64,000 nt of DNA, from positions 1-64,000 of the forward strand of contig SWBL01000117.1 in the NCBI GenBank assembly GCA_024195585.1, in the 5' to 3' direction. This document shows, in pieces, positions 42,080 through 53,866 of this stretch (position 1 is the first letter of the stretch; each line of letters starts with the position of its first letter). Below the pieces are notes generated by a model. It ran no database searches and was not told the origin of the DNA. It worked only from the letters and a program-made list of their open reading frames with translations. A program made the translations under genes and the position numbers. The stretch comes from Aureobasidium sp. EXF-3400. Lineage: Eukaryota; Ascomycota; Dothideomycetes; Dothideales; Saccotheciaceae.

Positions 42080-45000
42080 ATGGACAACGATCCCATCATG
42101 AGCAGTCCGGCAGTCAAGAGACAGAAGACTGCTGGCGGCTTCCGTCCTGCTGGTGGTCGCCGACCACAGACTCAGACACAGACAAACACTTCCGGGACGA
42201 TACCAACGCAAATTCTTTCACGACCACCGCCGCAGGCCAATCTGACCTTTGCTAATCTCATGGCCGACTTGACCGCCGACTCACAACCCTCCTACCACAC
42301 TCAACCAACTCAACCCCTGCCTCCCGCTCACAAACGCTCTCACTCGTCCACCCCTACCGTCCAGGTTGCCCGCAGCTCGCCCGCTCCTGTTCCCGAGTCA
42401 CCTCTGCCGCAACCCCGTCCCCAAACCACATTCGGTGCTCGCTTTGCTCCTCCCGGAACCGCATTCAGACGCCCACCAGGCGTACCACAACCTCGTCCTG
42501 TGCCGCTCATTAACATTGACGACGACGATGACTTTGTCGATCCTCCGGTTGATCGCAGCTCAGACACCGAGGGTCCTGCTACACAATCTGCCATAATCCC
42601 TACTGCGTTTACCAAAGGTGGGAGGAACCTCGACTCCTCTCCTAACCGCCTTCAAGAGAGCCCCAAGTCTTCTGCTGAGAAGTTCAAGAACCTCACTTCC
42701 TCCTTCGCCTATAATGCAGGCGGAATGGAAAGTGCTTATGGAGGTGTCTCGAGGAACAAGCCTCAACCCCAGCAACGCCAGCATGCCCCTTCGCGTGCTC
42801 AGCCTGTGGATGATATGTCGACAAACGATATATTCGAGGTTGCGGATCAGAAAAAAGTGGAGCGTATGCTGATGGTTTTGCCTGGTCGATCTATACGTGT
42901 GCTTTACGAAACTTTGCTTGAGTGCCATCGCAACTTCGACGATGCCGTTGACAAGGTCGTGCGTCAGGAAGAGAACGGTGGTAATCTGGATTTTGTCGAT
43001 CCCACTAGTTCAGACATTGAGAGCAATGCCGCAAAGCCTAGTGCCCAACCTCGACCGGCTGCCAAACAACAAGTCAAGGCACCCACACGAACTATCGCCG
43101 ACAAATACTCGACTAAACCTAAGCCAACCACTACAGCCGCATCATCAGATACTCCAAAGCCTAGAAGACGCTTGATGCAGGGTCGTAAGAACCCTGAATC
43201 TCCCATCGGCTCTCCTTCACCCACCAGACCCGTTGAAGCTGCACCAAAGAAGCGTGCTGTCATTATCGACTCGGACGATTCTGACGCTGAGTCTGGTAAA
43301 GAGTCGTCAGAAGAAGATACGAGCGATTTCGATGGTCGTCTTCTCAAGTTCTTCAACACTTGTAGTGCTCAGGACCTGGCTGATATGTCTAACGAGAAGT
43401 TAGAGGTTGCTCAATTTATTCTGTCCAAGAAGCCCTTCCGCAGTCTGGATGCTATCCGAAACATATCCGATGCTGCTCCTCTGAAGTCAGGCAAGAAGTC
43501 TACTAAGAAAGCAGTTGGAGATAAGGTTATGGATGTATGCGAAGAAATGTACAGAGGATATGAAGCTGTTGATGAGTTGGTCGAGAAATGCGACAATCTC
43601 GGTAAACCCATTGCAGATACAATGAAACAATGGGGTATCGACATCGCTGCCGCCGCCAAGGACGGTGAACTGGCTCTTACCTCGCTGGAAGACACACAAC
43701 ATGATTCCGGCATGGGCACTCCTGCTAGCTCTACTGGCGTTCTCGATAACGACGATGACGACGACGATATAGTCAAGCCGAAAACCTCAAGACCCAACAA
43801 GCTCAAGAAGAACATCTTTCTGAAGCAGCCGGCAAACATGAGCACGGATCTTGTAATGAAGGATTATCAGCTGTTCGGTCTGAACTGGCTTAATCTGCTC
43901 TGGTCTAAGAAGCTGAGCTGTATCCTTGCTGATGATATGGGTCTGGGCAAGACATGTCAGGTTATCGCCTTCCTCGCTCACCTCAAGCAGACCGAGGTGC
44001 CTGGTGTTCATCTCGTTGTGGTTCCTGGATCGACTTTGGAGAACTGGATCAGAGAGCTGAACAGATTCTGCCCTGCTTTGAATGTCGCCCCCTACTACGG
44101 CTCACAGGCCGAAAGAGAGGAACAACGCTATGACTATGGCTCGCGCCTGGATGAGATTGATGTTATTGTAACTACCTACGAGACGGCTGTCGGAAAGTAC
44201 GATACGGATTTCTTGCGCAAAACTGTACGCCCTGTGGTATGCGTTTTCGATGAAGGCCACGCTTTGAAGAACAGCCAGTCCAAGAGACACCAACAGTTGA
44301 TGCGCATTCCTGCTGAGTTCCGCCTCCTTTTGACTGGTACGCCGTTACAAAACAATTTGCAAGAGCTCGCCTCGCTGCTTTCCTTTATTCTCCCGAGTCT
44401 CTTCAATTCTCGAAGAGAGGATCTGGACAGTATTTTCAAATACAAGGCCACTACAAAGGATGCTGATCACGCAGCTTTACTATCAGCACAGCGTATTGCA
44501 CGAGCCCGATCCATGATGACACCTTTCATCCTTCGTCGCAAGAAGCAGCAAGTCCTGAAGCACATGCCTGCCAAGCACCGTCGCGTCGAGTACTGCGATA
44601 TGCTACCAGAGCAACGCGATGTATATACTGAAATGGTCAAACAAGCCGTGGATGCCCGCACACAGCCCAAGAAGGGTGGCGCCAAAGCTGCAAAGACCGC
44701 TCAGGAGATGACCGCGTTGCGATTTGCAGCTCTACACCCTCTTCTACTGCGACGCAAGTATAACGACAAGGAACTAGAGAAGTTGGCAAAGGCTCTCCAA
44801 CGATCCGAGGAATACGGTGACAACAAGCCAGAACTCATCTGGAGAATGCTTACGGAACAGACCAAGGGTGGTGACTTTGGTATGCACCGCTTCTGTCTCG
44901 AGCATGACTTCTTGAACAAATATATTTTGCGCAACAACGAGTGGATGAACAGCGGAAAGGTCAACAAGTTGCAGGAGCTGCTTGAAGGATACATCAAGAA

Positions 45001-45694
45001 TGGCGATCGCACTCTGATCTTCTCCCAATTCACGACGATGATGGATATCTTGGAAGCAGTGCTTGAGACATTGTCAATCAAGTTCATGCGTTTGGACGGT
45101 AGTACCCCCATGGCAACTCGACAGGACATTATCGATCAGTTCACCACTGACACCTCGATTCCTGTGTTCATGCTCAGTACCAAGGCTGGTGGTGCAGGTA
45201 TCAACTTGGCTTGTGCCAACAAAGTCATCATCCTTGACTCTGGCTTCAACCCTCAAGACGACATTCAAGCAGAGAACCGTGCCCATCGTGTTGGTCAAAC
45301 TCGCGATGTTGAGGTCGTTCGCCTGGTCACTCGCGGCACGATTGAAGAACAGATTCACGCTCTCGGAGAGTCAAAGCTCGCACTCGACGATCGCGTTGCC
45401 GGTGCTGCCGAAGATGCTGCCGCCGAGAAGAAACTCGAGGCTGACGCAGCACTTGCCGTTGAAGACATGTTCTTCAAGCACTTGGAAGAGGAAAGGAAGG
45501 ATGTGCACTCAAAGATAGAAGACAAAGATGCCATCGACGCCATGGGCATTACGAGAGACGACACTGCCTCGGCGAAGAGTAAGGATCTTCGTGACGAGTT
45601 CAGAAACGGACTCAAGAGTGCAGGGCTCGATGTCAAGGAAGAGAAGGATGTAAAGAGGGAGGCCGACGTAAAGGAAGAAACCGACGTGCAATAG
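42080..45694 (+). CDS. fun30: SNF2-family chromatin remodeller, Fun30/SMARCAD1 type
   Basis: A single exon of 1204 residues. The N-terminal ~580 residues are mostly disordered, with a CUE-like ubiquitin-binding helix pair near 255-300 (VERMLMVLPGRSIRVLYETL followed by FDDAVDKVV) and acidic IDSDDSDAES. The SNF2 ATPase spans about 585-1090: motif I DDMGLGKT near 618, motif II DEGH near 724, motif III LTGTPLQNN, a long insertion typical of this subfamily, motif V STKAGGAGINL and motif VI QAENRAHRVGQ. Fun30 proteins slide or exchange nucleosomes in heterochromatin and aid DNA-end resection. The CUE-plus-ATPase layout and the insertion separate it from Swi2/Snf2, Ino80 and Rad54. It is divergent from vma21. 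Confidence 0.93.
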   Translation: MDNDPIMSSPAVKRQKTAGGFRPAGGRRPQTQTQTNTSGTIPTQILSRPPPQANLTFANLMADLTADSQPSYHTQPTQPLPPAHKRSHSSTPTVQVARSSPAPVPESPLPQPRPQTTFGARFAPPGTAFRRPPGVPQPRPVPLINIDDDDDFVDPPVDRSSDTEGPATQSAIIPTAFTKGGRNLDSSPNRLQESPKSSAEKFKNLTSSFAYNAGGMESAYGGVSRNKPQPQQRQHAPSRAQPVDDMSTNDIFEVADQKKVERMLMVLPGRSIRVLYETLLECHRNFDDAVDKVVRQEENGGNLDFVDPTSSDIESNAAKPSAQPRPAAKQQVKAPTRTIADKYSTKPKPTTTAASSDTPKPRRRLMQGRKNPESPIGSPSPTRPVEAAPKKRAVIIDSDDSDAESGKESSEEDTSDFDGRLLKFFNTCSAQDLADMSNEKLEVAQFILSKKPFRSLDAIRNISDAAPLKSGKKSTKKAVGDKVMDVCEEMYRGYEAVDELVEKCDNLGKPIADTMKQWGIDIAAAAKDGELALTSLEDTQHDSGMGTPASSTGVLDNDDDDDDIVKPKTSRPNKLKKNIFLKQPANMSTDLVMKDYQLFGLNWLNLLWSKKLSCILADDMGLGKTCQVIAFLAHLKQTEVPGVHLVVVPGSTLENWIRELNRFCPALNVAPYYGSQAEREEQRYDYGSRLDEIDVIVTTYETAVGKYDTDFLRKTVRPVVCVFDEGHALKNSQSKRHQQLMRIPAEFRLLLTGTPLQNNLQELASLLSFILPSLFNSRREDLDSIFKYKATTKDADHAALLSAQRIARARSMMTPFILRRKKQQVLKHMPAKHRRVEYCDMLPEQRDVYTEMVKQAVDARTQPKKGGAKAAKTAQEMTALRFAALHPLLLRRKYNDKELEKLAKALQRSEEYGDNKPELIWRMLTEQTKGGDFGMHRFCLEHDFLNKYILRNNEWMNSGKVNKLQELLEGYIKNGDRTLIFSQFTTMMDILEAVLETLSIKFMRLDGSTPMATRQDIIDQFTTDTSIPVFMLSTKAGGAGINLACANKVIILDSGFNPQDDIQAENRAHRVGQTRDVEVVRLVTRGTIEEQIHALGESKLALDDRVAGAAEDAAAEKKLEADAALAVEDMFFKHLEEERKDVHSKIEDKDAIDAMGITRDDTASAKSKDLRDEFRNGLKSAGLDVKEEKDVKREADVKEETDVQ

Positions 45695-46205
45695 AGAATG
45701 ATGAGATGATGAAAGGATTGCATGATTGCATCAAAATACACTACAAACAATGGTGTTGACGGGGTTTTATTTTTGGTTTATGAAGACGGTAATTGCTGTC
45801 CAGAGAAGACACGCAAAGCACTTGTGGTTCTGCTTTTTAAGCATGCACGAAAGCACACAAGAGCGAGAGTTTAGATGATAGAGACAACTGTCCTTCCCAC
45901 AAGGACGAATAGAAACCTGACTATTCTGCTGTCAATGCTGTCCTCAATTAGTTTAACAATTCGCGGCTACCATGTTTCAACTTCCGGCTCGGAAGGAAGG
46001 CTGCGGCAGAAGATCCACCCGGAAACGTCACCTGTCGTCTTGCATGTGGGGTAGTTGGATGTGGGGTCCCTCGTTCCTATCACTGCCGGATGTTTAGAGG
46101 ACGAACCTCCTTCTCTTTGATGTTTGTCTGGTAGTTCCTTCCTAGTTGTTGTTCGACCTTTACAAGTTTTCGAGTGTGTATTTCTGTTGTTCAGCAATCT
46201 CAAGA
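45695..46205. other. Intergenic region
   Basis: About 510 bases between two plus-strand genes. No repeat or RNA gene is seen. Confidence 0.5.
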
Positions 46206-47441
46206 ATGTCACGATTCGAGCTTCCAGAGTTGGGAACACATTTGCAGGGTAAAGTGGTCGTGTTGACGGGTAAGTAAACATGCAACGGATCCTTCTTGCG
46301 CTGCATTCAAAAGAACAACCCATTTCCTTTTCCATGAATCGCCCTTCTCTAACACTCTCCCTCCCTCCCCATCAAATTGTCAACTCAGTGCTCTAACACC
46401 TACCTTTTCACAATAGGAGGCGCCCTAGGCATCGGCGCCGAACTAGTGCGCCTGTTGCACTCTTCCGGCAGCAACGTCTTCTTCGGCGACGTCCTGATCC
46501 CCCAAGGAGAAGCTCTAGCCTCTGAACTTTCCGCCCTTTGTGCACCAGGCCAGGTTGTGAAGTTTTTGTATACCAATGTCCAGCATCATCTTTCCAATCT
46601 AGGGCTTTTCGAACTTGCGTATAAAACTTGTGGGAGGGTTGACCATGCGGTTAGTGTGGCAGGGACTAACAAGGAAGACAATATTGTGGATGAAAACTTG
46701 ACGTTGGAGAGTGTGAGGAAGGTAAAGAACTACTCATTTTCTCCCAGTTCCCTTTCTTTGATATTCCATCCATCTTGGGAGAAATTGAATTTCCAAGCTG
46801 ATCTTTTTGCTGATTAATAGGAACCCAATATCGACACCTCTATAAACGTCAACCTCAAAGGCCCGATCCTGTTTTCTCGCCTTGCAAGTGTGTATCTGCG
46901 TCAACCGCCTCTAAACGACAAATCCTCCACTGCTGCAGCGAACAAATCTTTGACGTTGGTGTCTTCGGTCGCTGGCTTTACTGAAGCTCCTGGATTGGCT
47001 GTTTACTCGTCTGGAAAACACGGTGTTTACGGTTTGATGAGAGCGTTGCGGAAGTAAGTCCTCGCCCAACTTACCATTTGATCATGCGGAAATGGGGACT
47101 GATATACGAAAACTTATAGAGTTTTGATCAAGTCATCTCCCAATCCAATCAGGACAAATGCGATTTGTCCGTGGATGACAGAAACACGAATGGTTTCTGG
47201 TATTGAAGAATCCTGGAAAGAAGCAGGTTTACCACGTAACAAAGCTATTGATGTGGCTAGAGTGATTGTTGGCGTGATGGTCGCAGAGTCACTGAATGGC
47301 GAAGCGCTTTATGTAGAAGGAGGAAGAGCTTGGGGTATCGAAGAAGGCATCGATCGAACGCAGCCGCAATGGATGGGCGAGAAGCAAAGTCGTGATTTTC
47401 AGAAGGGACAGGAAGTGTTGGGTACGGGAGAGAATTGGTGA
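46206..47441 (+). CDS. Short-chain dehydrogenase/reductase
   Basis: Exons 46206-46269, 46417-46721, 46821-47053 and 47120-47441 give 307 residues. The first intron is long for this window (147 bases). Rossmann motif TGGALGIG at about 21-28 fits TGxxxGxG; the NAG-type motif is SVAGTNKED; NVNLKGPILFSRL is the helix with the active-site Asn; SSVAGF carries the catalytic Ser and YSSGKHG the catalytic Tyr and Lys. A C-terminal NAICPWMTETRM matches the substrate loop of classical SDRs such as 15-hydroxyprostaglandin dehydrogenase-like enzymes. All catalytic residues are present. The substrate is unknown. The stop codon lies about 40 bases from the stop of the ABCC gene on the other strand. Confidence 0.9.
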
Positions 47442-47482
47442 TTCAGTGTGGATGTGTTAGCATGAGCGCTGTGTCTGTACAT

Positions 47483-50400
47483 CTAGTTCTGGGCTTCCCA
47501 TAACTTTCTCCACCAACCGCCCTCAACCCCCGTCAGCGCAACCGGGTTTCCAATCTCTACGATCTTTCCCTCGTCCATCACGATCACTCTGTCGCAGGCA
47601 ATCAGACTGCTCAATCTATGTGCTACACTGATCACAGTATGACTTGCAAACTCATCCTCAATAACCCTACGCATCAGCTCGTCAGTATGCTTGTCCACAC
47701 TAGAAGTAGCCTCGTCCAAGATCAACAAACTCGAAGTTTGCTTCCTGAGGATGGCTCGAGCAAGACAGAAAAGCTGCTTCTGGCCTTGACTTAGTCCGAG
47801 ATCAGAAATAGGAATGCTAAGTCCGCCGCGACGTGCAATCAAGTCCCAAAGATCCACTTTCTCCAGTGCGGCAATTATGGCTGTGTCTGGAATGACATTC
47901 TCGAAGGAGTCGGTGTCTAAATCGGAGAAGGCTGCAGAGTGCGGTGCAGCGTTGAAGCGAACAGTACCTGACAGGATGTAAGGTTCCTGAGGGATGGCGA
48001 TGACTGACTCTCTTGTCTTCTGACGAGGGATTGTGGATAGGTCAACGCCATCGACAGCCACAACACCAGCTCTGGTAGTTAGAAGCCTGAAGAGTAGGGC
48101 TATCAAGGTTGATTTCCCAGATCCTGTTCTGCCGCAAATGCCTATCTTCTCACCCGGACGGATGGAGAGGGAAACGTCGTGCAAAACATCTGGCTTACCA
48201 TCCCCATAACTGGCGTAGACGCCGTCATAGACGACAGCACCTGCCTCAGGCCATGAAGAGGGCGGTGTTTCGCACTCAGAGGGTAGATTTTCGGGTTTGA
48301 CTTCGATCTCGAGCTGTTTGAGACGTGCAACGGCTCCAATGGATGTTTCCAAGCTTGTCCAATGCGATATGAGCGCAGCAAGAGTGGAACTGAAACCCAT
48401 GACCGAGATCAGAGCCACACCAATCTGTCCACCAGAAGATTGATGTTCGAATTGTGTTGCAAAAGTGACTAGAATAATGGCTACAGCGGCAACCACGAGT
48501 GCCAAACACAGTCCCAGCCATTGTTGGATCATGTATAGCAAATAGTACGGCCTCTGCGATGCATCCAGTTTACTCAGAAAACTCGAGTAGAAGCTGGACT
48601 GCCATCGGAAAGCTCTGATGGTGACCAGACCTTCTTGGGTCTCCGAAAAGTGTGTGAATAGCGGCGACTTCATCTCCAGATCCAGTAGACGCAGCTGACG
48701 ACTCGTCCGCAAATAGAACTTCTGGATTGCATAAAGTATGGCGGCAATGAAAGGAATGAATGCTATGAGATACCAAGACCCATAGCATATCAAGGCACCT
48801 TGCCAGACTATCTGGCATACGACAAAACTGAGCTGTAGAAGTGCTATTGGTAGAGAACTGTCGATGATGGTCATATCTTGGCTGAAGCGGTTGAGAATGA
48901 TTCCTGCATCCGTCTTTGTGAAGTAGGCGAGCGGGGCAGCGGTGATGGTAGAAAGCAAGGTCCAGTGCAGTCTCAACCCACTACGTGGTACTATCTTGAC
49001 CAATATGATCCTAGGAATGGTCAATGATTTTATCAACATCGCATTACGATAGGACGTACCATAAAGCGACAAACCCGAAAATCATGCCACAAATAGCAAT
49101 GACGAACATAACAGAGATGTACATGCCCATTTGTGAACCTGGGTCCTTCGTCCAGAATTGTACCCAGAGATCTGTTCCAGTATCAGCAGAATGTCATGAT
49201 ATACCAACAAAACACAAACCTGGAAGAGAAATGAGGCTGGTCTTCACAAATTGACAAACAAGGAAGGCCAACAGAATAGCCAGCCCTATGCTAACAGAAT
49301 AATACTTGTACACAGCGAAATCTCCCAGCCTTCGGTCAGATGTGAGCAACTCATCTTGAGCACCAGCCCCTGTTATTTCACGACGGCGACCCTCTGTCGC
49401 CTTGAGGACGTCCTCGTGGTTAGACTGTTCTCGAAGTTCGATAGCGAGCGTTGCGACATAGCCTTGCTTGGCCATAAGTTGCTGGAATGACCCCTGTTCG
49501 ACAAGAGTTCCATCTTTTCCAAGTGCAATGATGTGATCTGCTGCGAACAAATGTTGCACGGCATGTGTCGCAAGTATTATAGTCGTGTTGTTCTTTCTAA
49601 ACAAGCCTCGTTTTGACAATAGGCGTTCGAAGACAAGTTGCTCAGTCTTTGCATCCAGCGCGCTGAAAATATCGTCGAGCAGGACAACTGCTGTTCTAGC
49701 ATATACTGCACGGGCGAGGGCAAGTCTCTGACGTTGTCCACCACTCAGAGTCAGTCCCCGGCTTCCGATCAGTGTCTCGTCTTTATCGGTCAAGCGAGCT
49801 ATGTCCAACTCGAGTGCACAAGAGAAAACAACCGTCTTATACCAGGTTTCATCGTACGGCAGAGTCCCAATGATGATAGTTTTAATGGTTGAGTTGGGCA
49901 ACCAAGCAGATTGCTGGCAGTATGCCACATCGGTATTGCGCATACGGACGAATCCCTTCAAGCTTTGAATCTCTCCAAGCAGACCCAAAAGGAGGCTAGT
50001 TTTGCCGGAGCCGATAGGTCCTACAACCATGTTGACGGTTCCTTCTCTGATTGTAGATGTCAAGTTGCTCAGCGCTGGAGTCTCGAGAGAGTAACCGAAG
50101 GAGCATTCATCGAGAGTGATAGCATCACTTCCAGTGTCGGATGTGCCCTTAGCAGGCATGACTTGCAATTCTATTGCAGATGACGATGGCAGTATTGCAG
50201 GCATGCTTCTGCTGTTGATAATGCGATCATCACTTTGTACTTCTGCAAGTAGGAATTTCTGGATTCGCTCAAAACAGCCGATGCCTCCCATGATTGAAGG
50301 TATGCTCGCCGTGACAGTTCCTAGAGGTGTAGTGATCAAGTTGATAAGCGAAATTAGGCTGTAGGCCTTTGCAGCAGTAAGTGAATCGCCTCCATCCCGT

Positions 50401-52031
50401 GCCTGTAACGCCACGGTCATCAGTACGAAGGGTTTTGCAAAAGTCGGCATCAGGTTGCCAAAGATGTTCAGCCAGATTATGCACATCCGAACAATGACGG
50501 ACTTCTCAAGCTCGAATTTACGCTGGTCTTGTAGCAAAGCTCGCATTCTGCTCGTAAGACCCAGCATCTTTAGTGCCTTCATATCTTTGAGCAAAGAGGA
50601 AGTCAGAGCTACACGCTGCTGGATGGCTGCGTTCCACTTTGGCCGATATTTCTTCATCCGTGGGCCTACCCAGAAAGCGTTTGCGGCTGCACCAGCTATG
50701 GCTAGCACTACTGGTGCAACGCAGCCGACTCCAGATCCACGGCCCAATAGGTACATGGCTATGGTCATCTCGACTGTGCTGCCCCAGAGTTCGTGCAGTA
50801 TCTCTGAGACACTTACGATGTAATCGACGTCATTGGACAGACTAACAGGACTCGCGTCTTCCAGAGCAGTGTATCTCAGATCCAGTGTTTTCTCGTAGAT
50901 CAAGGCAGTGAGAGAGCCACGAGTCATGGTCATATATCTGAAGTTGGCATGCTGATAGCGTCCATTCGAGATTGCAATGCCGATATAGATTATTGCAGCT
51001 GCGCCGATAAGTCCATATCCTATGTTCTTGTCTCTTTCGGCATCATCAACATAGTTGATAATCCTGGTGATCAAGAACGGCTGCGAGTAGTTGAAGCCAA
51101 TCAACGCAAGTCTAGGAACGACAGGGTTTAGTAGTGGCCATCTCAGGCTGGACAGGGTATTCCAGAGCAACGCATGCTGTCTGCTCTTGTCTGCTTTCCG
51201 CCAGGATGTCTGGGCCTTCTCAGCAAGTAGCTCAGATGACAGGCCATCGTCCAGACTGTACAGGTCTTCGAAACCAATGACTTTCCTGAAGCCAACAGTC
51301 AGAAAACGATTGAGCCACCAGTAGAGACTCCGATTGTAGAGACCGCTTTTTGCCTCCGGTGCGGTGCCGCGGTAAGGCGGTGTAAGCAACGAGTCTTTCT
51401 CCCAGGCCTCCAAGACAAGAATGACGACCTTGAGTGCCAAAGCTGAAGAGAAAACGCTGGCAACCGTTTCGAGGCCATGGATCTTCCACAGCGTCCGAAG
51501 CTGGACAATATCGAACAGTACCGAGAAGAAAAGGTAAACATTCAACAGAGCCGAAGGACGAATTGACTTTTTATGCTCCAGGTGGGATAGTAAACATATG
51601 AATATAGCTCCAGTGAAAGACAGGATTGTGGCTGGAAGTGACAGGCTTGTGCGTGGTGTCGATGGCAGAGCCACCACGACTAGAAGTGCCAACTGCAGAC
51701 ATGCATAACAACTTGCAGATACCTAGGCTCATCAGTATTTCTCTGAAGAAGCGATTGAGCTCATGATTACCAGCTTTGAACTGTGCAAACGGCTTTGTAG
51801 TGTTTTCACATCTTGACGAAGGATCCCATTCAAGCGAACAATACACCCAAGCACGAGCAGAATTGAGGGTACAAGGGACAGGAACGCTTGTTCAAAAAGC
51901 AGAGTAAAATCAAAGGCACGGCATTGTTTAGCGATCGAGGGTCCAAAGTAATTGTCGTCGGCGAAGAAGCAAGCAGTTGCGATGCCCCGCACCTGCCGAA
52001 GGGTTGTTTCAAGGGTGGAGTTCAGCGACAT
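47483..52031 (-). CDS. Full-length ABCC multidrug transporter (MRP type)
   Basis: Exons 51771-52031, 49220-51722, 49060-49171 and 47483-49010 give 1467 residues with three 48-49-base introns. The N-terminal ABCC-specific TMD0-like helices begin after CRAFDFTLLFEQAFLSLVPS. NBD1: Walker A GPIGSGKTSLLLGL near 656, LSGGQRQRLALARA, Walker B with VVLLDDIFSALD (the second acidic residue is Asp, as in many ABCC NBD1). NBD2: GRTGSGKSTLIALL near 1256, signature LSQGQKQ near 1365, [11 protein letters not shown] and AHRLSS. This is a plasma or vacuolar membrane exporter of conjugates, azoles or metabolites. It converges on an SDR gene. Exon joins restore helices VSASCYACLQLALLVVVAL and VMFVIAICGMIFGFVALW. 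Confidence 0.92.
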
Positions 52032-52490
52032 TTGGCGAAGCTTGACAGCTGTGTCAAAAAGACGTCCATGTAGGTATTGGAGGAGTCAGTAGCAGATATA
52101 GCTTGCACTCCAGGCACCCGTATTCATGTGATACAGCTTGCAACTGTCCGAGGTATCATGGGACGGTCTAGTGATCCTTCAGCGACCGAAAAGGAGGAAG
52201 CGAGGGATTGAGTTTGTGCCTTATCGCAAGTCAGATATACCGGGCTCAGATCCTACCACCTTCCTCTTTCTGCCACCCTCTATACGCCTTGAGATTGACC
52301 ATTTGTGTATCGAAACTCGAGAAATTGACAGTGATACAAAGCCTCACAGCTGGCAAAAACAAAAAGAGAGAATAAAATCGTGATAATCATAAAGCCGCAT
52401 GCATGCTCGTAGAGAAGCATTCCGTCCAATCTATAGATACTGTCTATAACAGTCAGCCCCATCCCAGAAACTCCTTGTAAAAAAAATGCA
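52032..52490. other. Intergenic region (ABCC promoter)
   Basis: About 460 bases between two minus-strand genes. No specific operator is claimed. Confidence 0.5.
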
Positions 52491-53866
52491 TCATGCTTCC
52501 TCATGTTGTGCCTCCCTACTCGACGATGCTTGTTCTAGAATGCGTTGATCTTGAGCAGCCTCATCTTGAGCTTCTTCATGGTTGACAAACACAAAAGACA
52601 AAACAACGACGCAGGCGCCCAACCAATAAATCGCAGGCGAGGTTTGGTTGTTGATGAGCAATTGTCCGATCAGAGATAGCGGGATAGTGGTCGAAAGACC
52701 CACTGTGACGACAATTGGTGAAGTGAGTAGAACAGCGTATGCCCATGCGATATCAGAGAGCAAGGAGCTGAATGAGTTGACCTGATGCACCGTTAGCAAA
52801 GAAGTTCAGGCGTGAGATAGAGTGGTAAACATACGAGAATGATTGTCGTGACCCTCGAAGTCGGAGGCAATTCAAAGAGCTCTACACCAGTAAAGTGCAA
52901 GATCAAGAACCCAGGCCAGAGAAGCAGCACGTTGAAGAGACCAACAAGGCCAAAGAAAACAGGCATGCTTATTCTACGCTCGTCTCCAATGCGTTTCTTC
53001 ATGAGTACGGCATAGATACCGTACAAGACCGCAGACAGCAAAGCCATTGCGTCACCCAGAGCAACTTGGCGAGCAGATTTGTGAGGAAATAGGCCACGGC
53101 CATCATCGTTGTTGCCAAAGAGATCAACCGAGGAGATCAGAACGACACCGAGCAGAGAAGCCAGGACTCCGAGGAGCTTGCGTAGAGTAAAGATCTCAAC
53201 GCCAACAGCACATCCCAGGAGTAGAGTAAAGATACTGCTCGTCGAAGTAAGAATGGTAGACGAAGCGACAGTCGTGTGTTCCAGACAAGCAGCGACAAAG
53301 TAGTTGGCCAGGAACCAGAGGATGCAGAACTCCAGACTCAGACGAGCGGTTTCGCCGAGAGATAGAGGAGCGACGGCTTGAGCGTCGTTGGTGGCCACAT
53401 ACTTTTGTGAAGTAGAATCACTAGTGTGCTCCTGTATGTAGACATCTTCGTCGTGGTCCTGAGGCACAGCAGCGTATCTCGGCGTCTTAAGGGAGCCGCT
53501 TAGGTACAGGCGTCGTACGACAATGGGCAGGAGCGGTATGATGAAGCAGGCGGTGTTAACGTAAGTGACGAGATAGGGCTTCGAGTAGGTGTTGTCGGCG
53601 AACAGTGTCTATGCACGCCCGTCAGTTTCTTTGCGCAAAAGGCATGTATCGAGCGATGGTCGTACGGAAGCCATGAAGTTAGAGGCGGTCCACAGAATGA
53701 CGGTCGTGAATAGCAATAGCAGACCGACCACGCGCCGCCATTTCTCATGGCCAGGGCGTGTGTTGAGGGCTGCCATGTCCAGGTCTATGTCGTTGGTGTT
53801 GCTGCGCGACAGCAGCGGTCTTCGCGCATCATCGTCGTTGGTGACGACTTCAGCGCGGCCTGTCAT
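52491..53866 (-). CDS. Drug/metabolite-type carrier, SLC35F5/Thi74-like
   Basis: Exons 53666-53866, 52835-53608 and 52491-52781 give 421 residues across two introns (57 and 53 bases, both phase 0; joins MAS/TLFADN and ILV/NSFSSLL). About ten hydrophobic segments are present: VVGLLLLFTTVILWTASNFM, then YLVTYVNTACFIIPLLPIVV, ASSTILTSTSSIFTLLLGC, LLGVLASLLGVVLISSVD and others, ending with IYWLGACVVVLSFVFV and an acidic tail. The TASNF and YVNTACF helices and the EHTTVASSTIL segment are typical of SLC35F5-like fungal proteins related to yeast Thi74. The substrate is uncertain; vacuolar, Golgi or mitochondrial location cannot be read. An upstream in-frame ATG is closed off by TAA (see separate entry). 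Confidence 0.88.
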
